Source: Ichthyophis bannanicus
Lineage: Eukaryota > Chordata > Amphibia > Gymnophiona > Ichthyophiidae
NCBI GenBank assembly: GCA_033557465.1
Contig: CM066035.1
Span: 917,734,235-917,798,234, forward strand
Reading direction: 5' to 3'
DNA: 64,000 nt
Shown here: positions 62,636-64,000 of the stretch, piece after piece
How the letters are laid out: each line of letters begins with the position of its first letter
Position numbering within the stretch: position 1 is the first letter of the stretch
Position numbers and translations under genes: made by a program
Notes under the pieces: generated by a model
The model's database searches: none
What the model was told of the DNA's origin: nothing
The model's input: the letters and a program-made list of their open reading frames with translations, nothing else

Positions 62636-63464
62636 GTGCTGAGTAGTTTGCTCCACATTTAACTTGTTGTAGCATCTCCTTTAAGTATGAGGTGAACCAT
62701 TTTAGTGTGGTATTGCAGATGCCAGTTTCCTGGAGGCATTGGATTAAGATAGGGTGCAAGACTGAGTTGAAGGTGGATGAGATATCCATGAAAATGAGGA
62801 GAAATCCATTCTTTGGCTTGTCGATTTCTTTCAGGAGATTGTTGAAGAGTGATGTTAGGAATGTTTCCATATTGTGACGTGGTTTAAAGCCATGTTGTTG
62901 TGGGTCCAGGGGTGCGTTGTGGTCAATACGGTCCTATAACTGTATTTGAACAATCTTCTCTATGATCATTGCAAGAAATGGTAGGCTGGAGATCAGACGA
63001 TATATTGTGAGGTCCGTCTTGCAGAGTGAGGTGTTTTTCAGGATTGGTCGTATGGATGCTTGTTTAAAGTAGGCTGGCATGTGCCCTTGTAGTAAAGATA
63101 ATTTAATTATTTTTTGTATATATGGACTGAGTTGTTGCTTAGGGACATGGGTCATTAGGCGAAGTGGTGGTGTTGAGCGAGGTTATTATTTGCTCTATTT
63201 GTCTATGAGGTGGTATGGTGAATTCTCCCCAAGGTTGTGTAGATGTTTGCACTTCCATGTTGCTACATTTCATAGTTGTTGCAGCGGGTGTTTATTAAGT
63301 TCGTTGTGTTTTCTAGCTAAGTGGTTTGCCATGTCTTGGGGTGGACTTCAATGCTCTCCTGGTGTGTGTTATCTCTGGTGAGAGCCCACACAATGTTGAA
63401 AAGCTCTCTTGGCTTGTTTATTAATCGCATGATGATATTTGTGTGGTGCCTTTGTTTGCAGTTT

Positions 63465-64000
63465 TTTATTTTTTATTTTATTTATTTACATTTCTTATAT
63501 ACCGCACTATTTGCGATCAACAAAATGGTATCCAACAATAAACAAAGTCAGGTCATTACATTGAAACAGGAACAAGTAACTTGGAGAACAGGGTAAACTA
63601 TATACATATGCAGAGCATGGAAACGGGTAACTATATACATGTCAGATGGGGTTATCGGGTATTGATCATGTTTGGTGGTTGGGGTTCGGGGCAGTCAGTG
63701 AGGTGTTTGATAAAGAGAAAGTGTTTCAGGGCCTTCCTGAATTGGCTTAAGTTGGGAATAGCTCTGATGTGTGGTGGTAGGGAGTTCCAGAGACTTGGGG
63801 CGCATAGTCTAAAGGCTCTGTTTGATGTTGCTTTGGAGCATTTTGTCATGTCTCTCGGTATCGCTAGCCTGTTGTCTACAGTGGTTCTTCTTAACCTGTT
63901 GGGTGTGGGTGGCTGGATGAGGTCACATAGTGAAGAGGAGGAGAGCCCCTTGATCGCTTTGAATGTAATCACTAGGGTTTTGAAACTGATCCTGGCTTGA
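63465..64000 (-). mobile_element. L2-like LINE 3' end, cut by window edge
   Basis: The tail TTTTATTTATTTACATTTCT, TATATACCGCACTATTTG lies at 63472-63512. Minus-strand codons at 63972-63652 read LRRTTVDNRLAIPRDMTKCS, FRLCAPSLWNSLPPHIRAIP and LSQFRKALKHFLF, the ORF2 C-terminus. It is open over 106 codons and continues past 64000. Confidence 0.87.

Larger units (their letters stand above)
60700..63155 (-). pseudogene. L2-like ORF2, RT region, interrupted
   Basis: From 63155: SPYIQKIIKLSLLQGHMPAY, FKQASIRPILKN, YRLISSLPFLAMIIEKIVQI (start of RT). Next, 62870-62650: GFLLIFMDISSTFNSVLHPI and LKWFTSYLKEMLQQVKCG. Past the MITE, 62195-61985 has FHLYADDLMVYTPIDLEA with the catalytic Asp pair intact, then LSSNNLTLNYKKMEVLSA. 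Past the GC-rich insert, shifted frames near 61118-60906 carry the C-terminal third. Frame changes and stops occur in each block. Confidence 0.82.
60545..63462 (-). mobile_element. L2-like LINE with two insertions, reversed
   Basis: The 3' end at 60545-60630 has TTTTATTTATTTATTATATT, TTTTTTATACCGCCTTATCC and ATCAAAGCAGTTTACATTC. Coding remnants extend to about 63460. A GC-rich 550 bp insert (61434-61985) and a hAT-type MITE (62269-62635) interrupt it. Confidence 0.83.

Overview
The window is vertebrate nuclear DNA made almost entirely of transposable elements. I recognise no host exon, functional tRNA or rRNA, CRISPR array or bacterial feature. The mix is abundant DIRS1-like tyrosine-recombinase retrotransposons, many L2-like and CR1 LINEs, L1-like LINEs, Ty3/gypsy LTRs, Tc1 and hAT elements and a tRNA-derived SINE. 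That fits a large amphibian genome, most likely a caecilian. The host is an inference from repeat content; no host gene confirms it.

Layout. 1-9 kb: a reverse-strand tRNA SINE, a dead Tc1/mariner element with a 340 bp foldback inside it, a reverse L2-like LINE, LINE 3' tails and a degenerate LINE reverse transcriptase. 9.0-14.9 kb: a Ty3/gypsy element on the minus strand with both LTRs, a tRNA-Ser-type primer site, polypurine tract and 4 bp target duplication; gag, protease and integrase remain but reverse transcriptase and RNase H are gone. 15.4-19.1 kb: an internally deleted DIRS element. 20.1-24.3 kb: the longest L2-like LINE, minus strand. 24.9-30.5 kb: a complete-length but decayed DIRS element with two L2 insertions. 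30.8-32 kb: degenerate tandem and purine-rich DNA. 32.5-34.4 kb: a DIRS 5' fragment carrying a solo gypsy LTR. 35.8-41.5 kb: the best preserved DIRS copy (termini, gag, RT/RNase H, recombinase, internal complementary region), followed by a second DIRS 3' end. 41.9-45.7 kb: three CR1 pieces, one from the ORF1 esterase domain. 45.7-50.0 kb: an L2-like LINE split by an L1-related insert that has 116 bp promoter-like monomers and ORF1 but no ORF2. 50.4-52.6 kb: an L1-like LINE with an open ORF1 and a gutted ORF2. 52.6-56.3 kb: a reverse DIRS gag region holding an L2 fragment and a second solo gypsy LTR. 56.3-58.6 kb: CR1 pieces and a MITE-like element. 58.6-60.5 kb: a DIRS 5' half. 60.5-64.0 kb: reverse L2-like LINEs with a GC-rich insert and a hAT-type MITE.

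Almost every coding region is broken by stops or frameshifts, many of the CpG-to-TpG type, so most entries are pseudogenes. The exceptions are the 282-residue L1-like ORF1, the gypsy integrase core and a 337-codon reading frame inside a solo LTR. The most unusual signal is that three diverged gypsy LTR groups each carry a reading frame ending in the same short acidic motif around Met-Asp-Cys.
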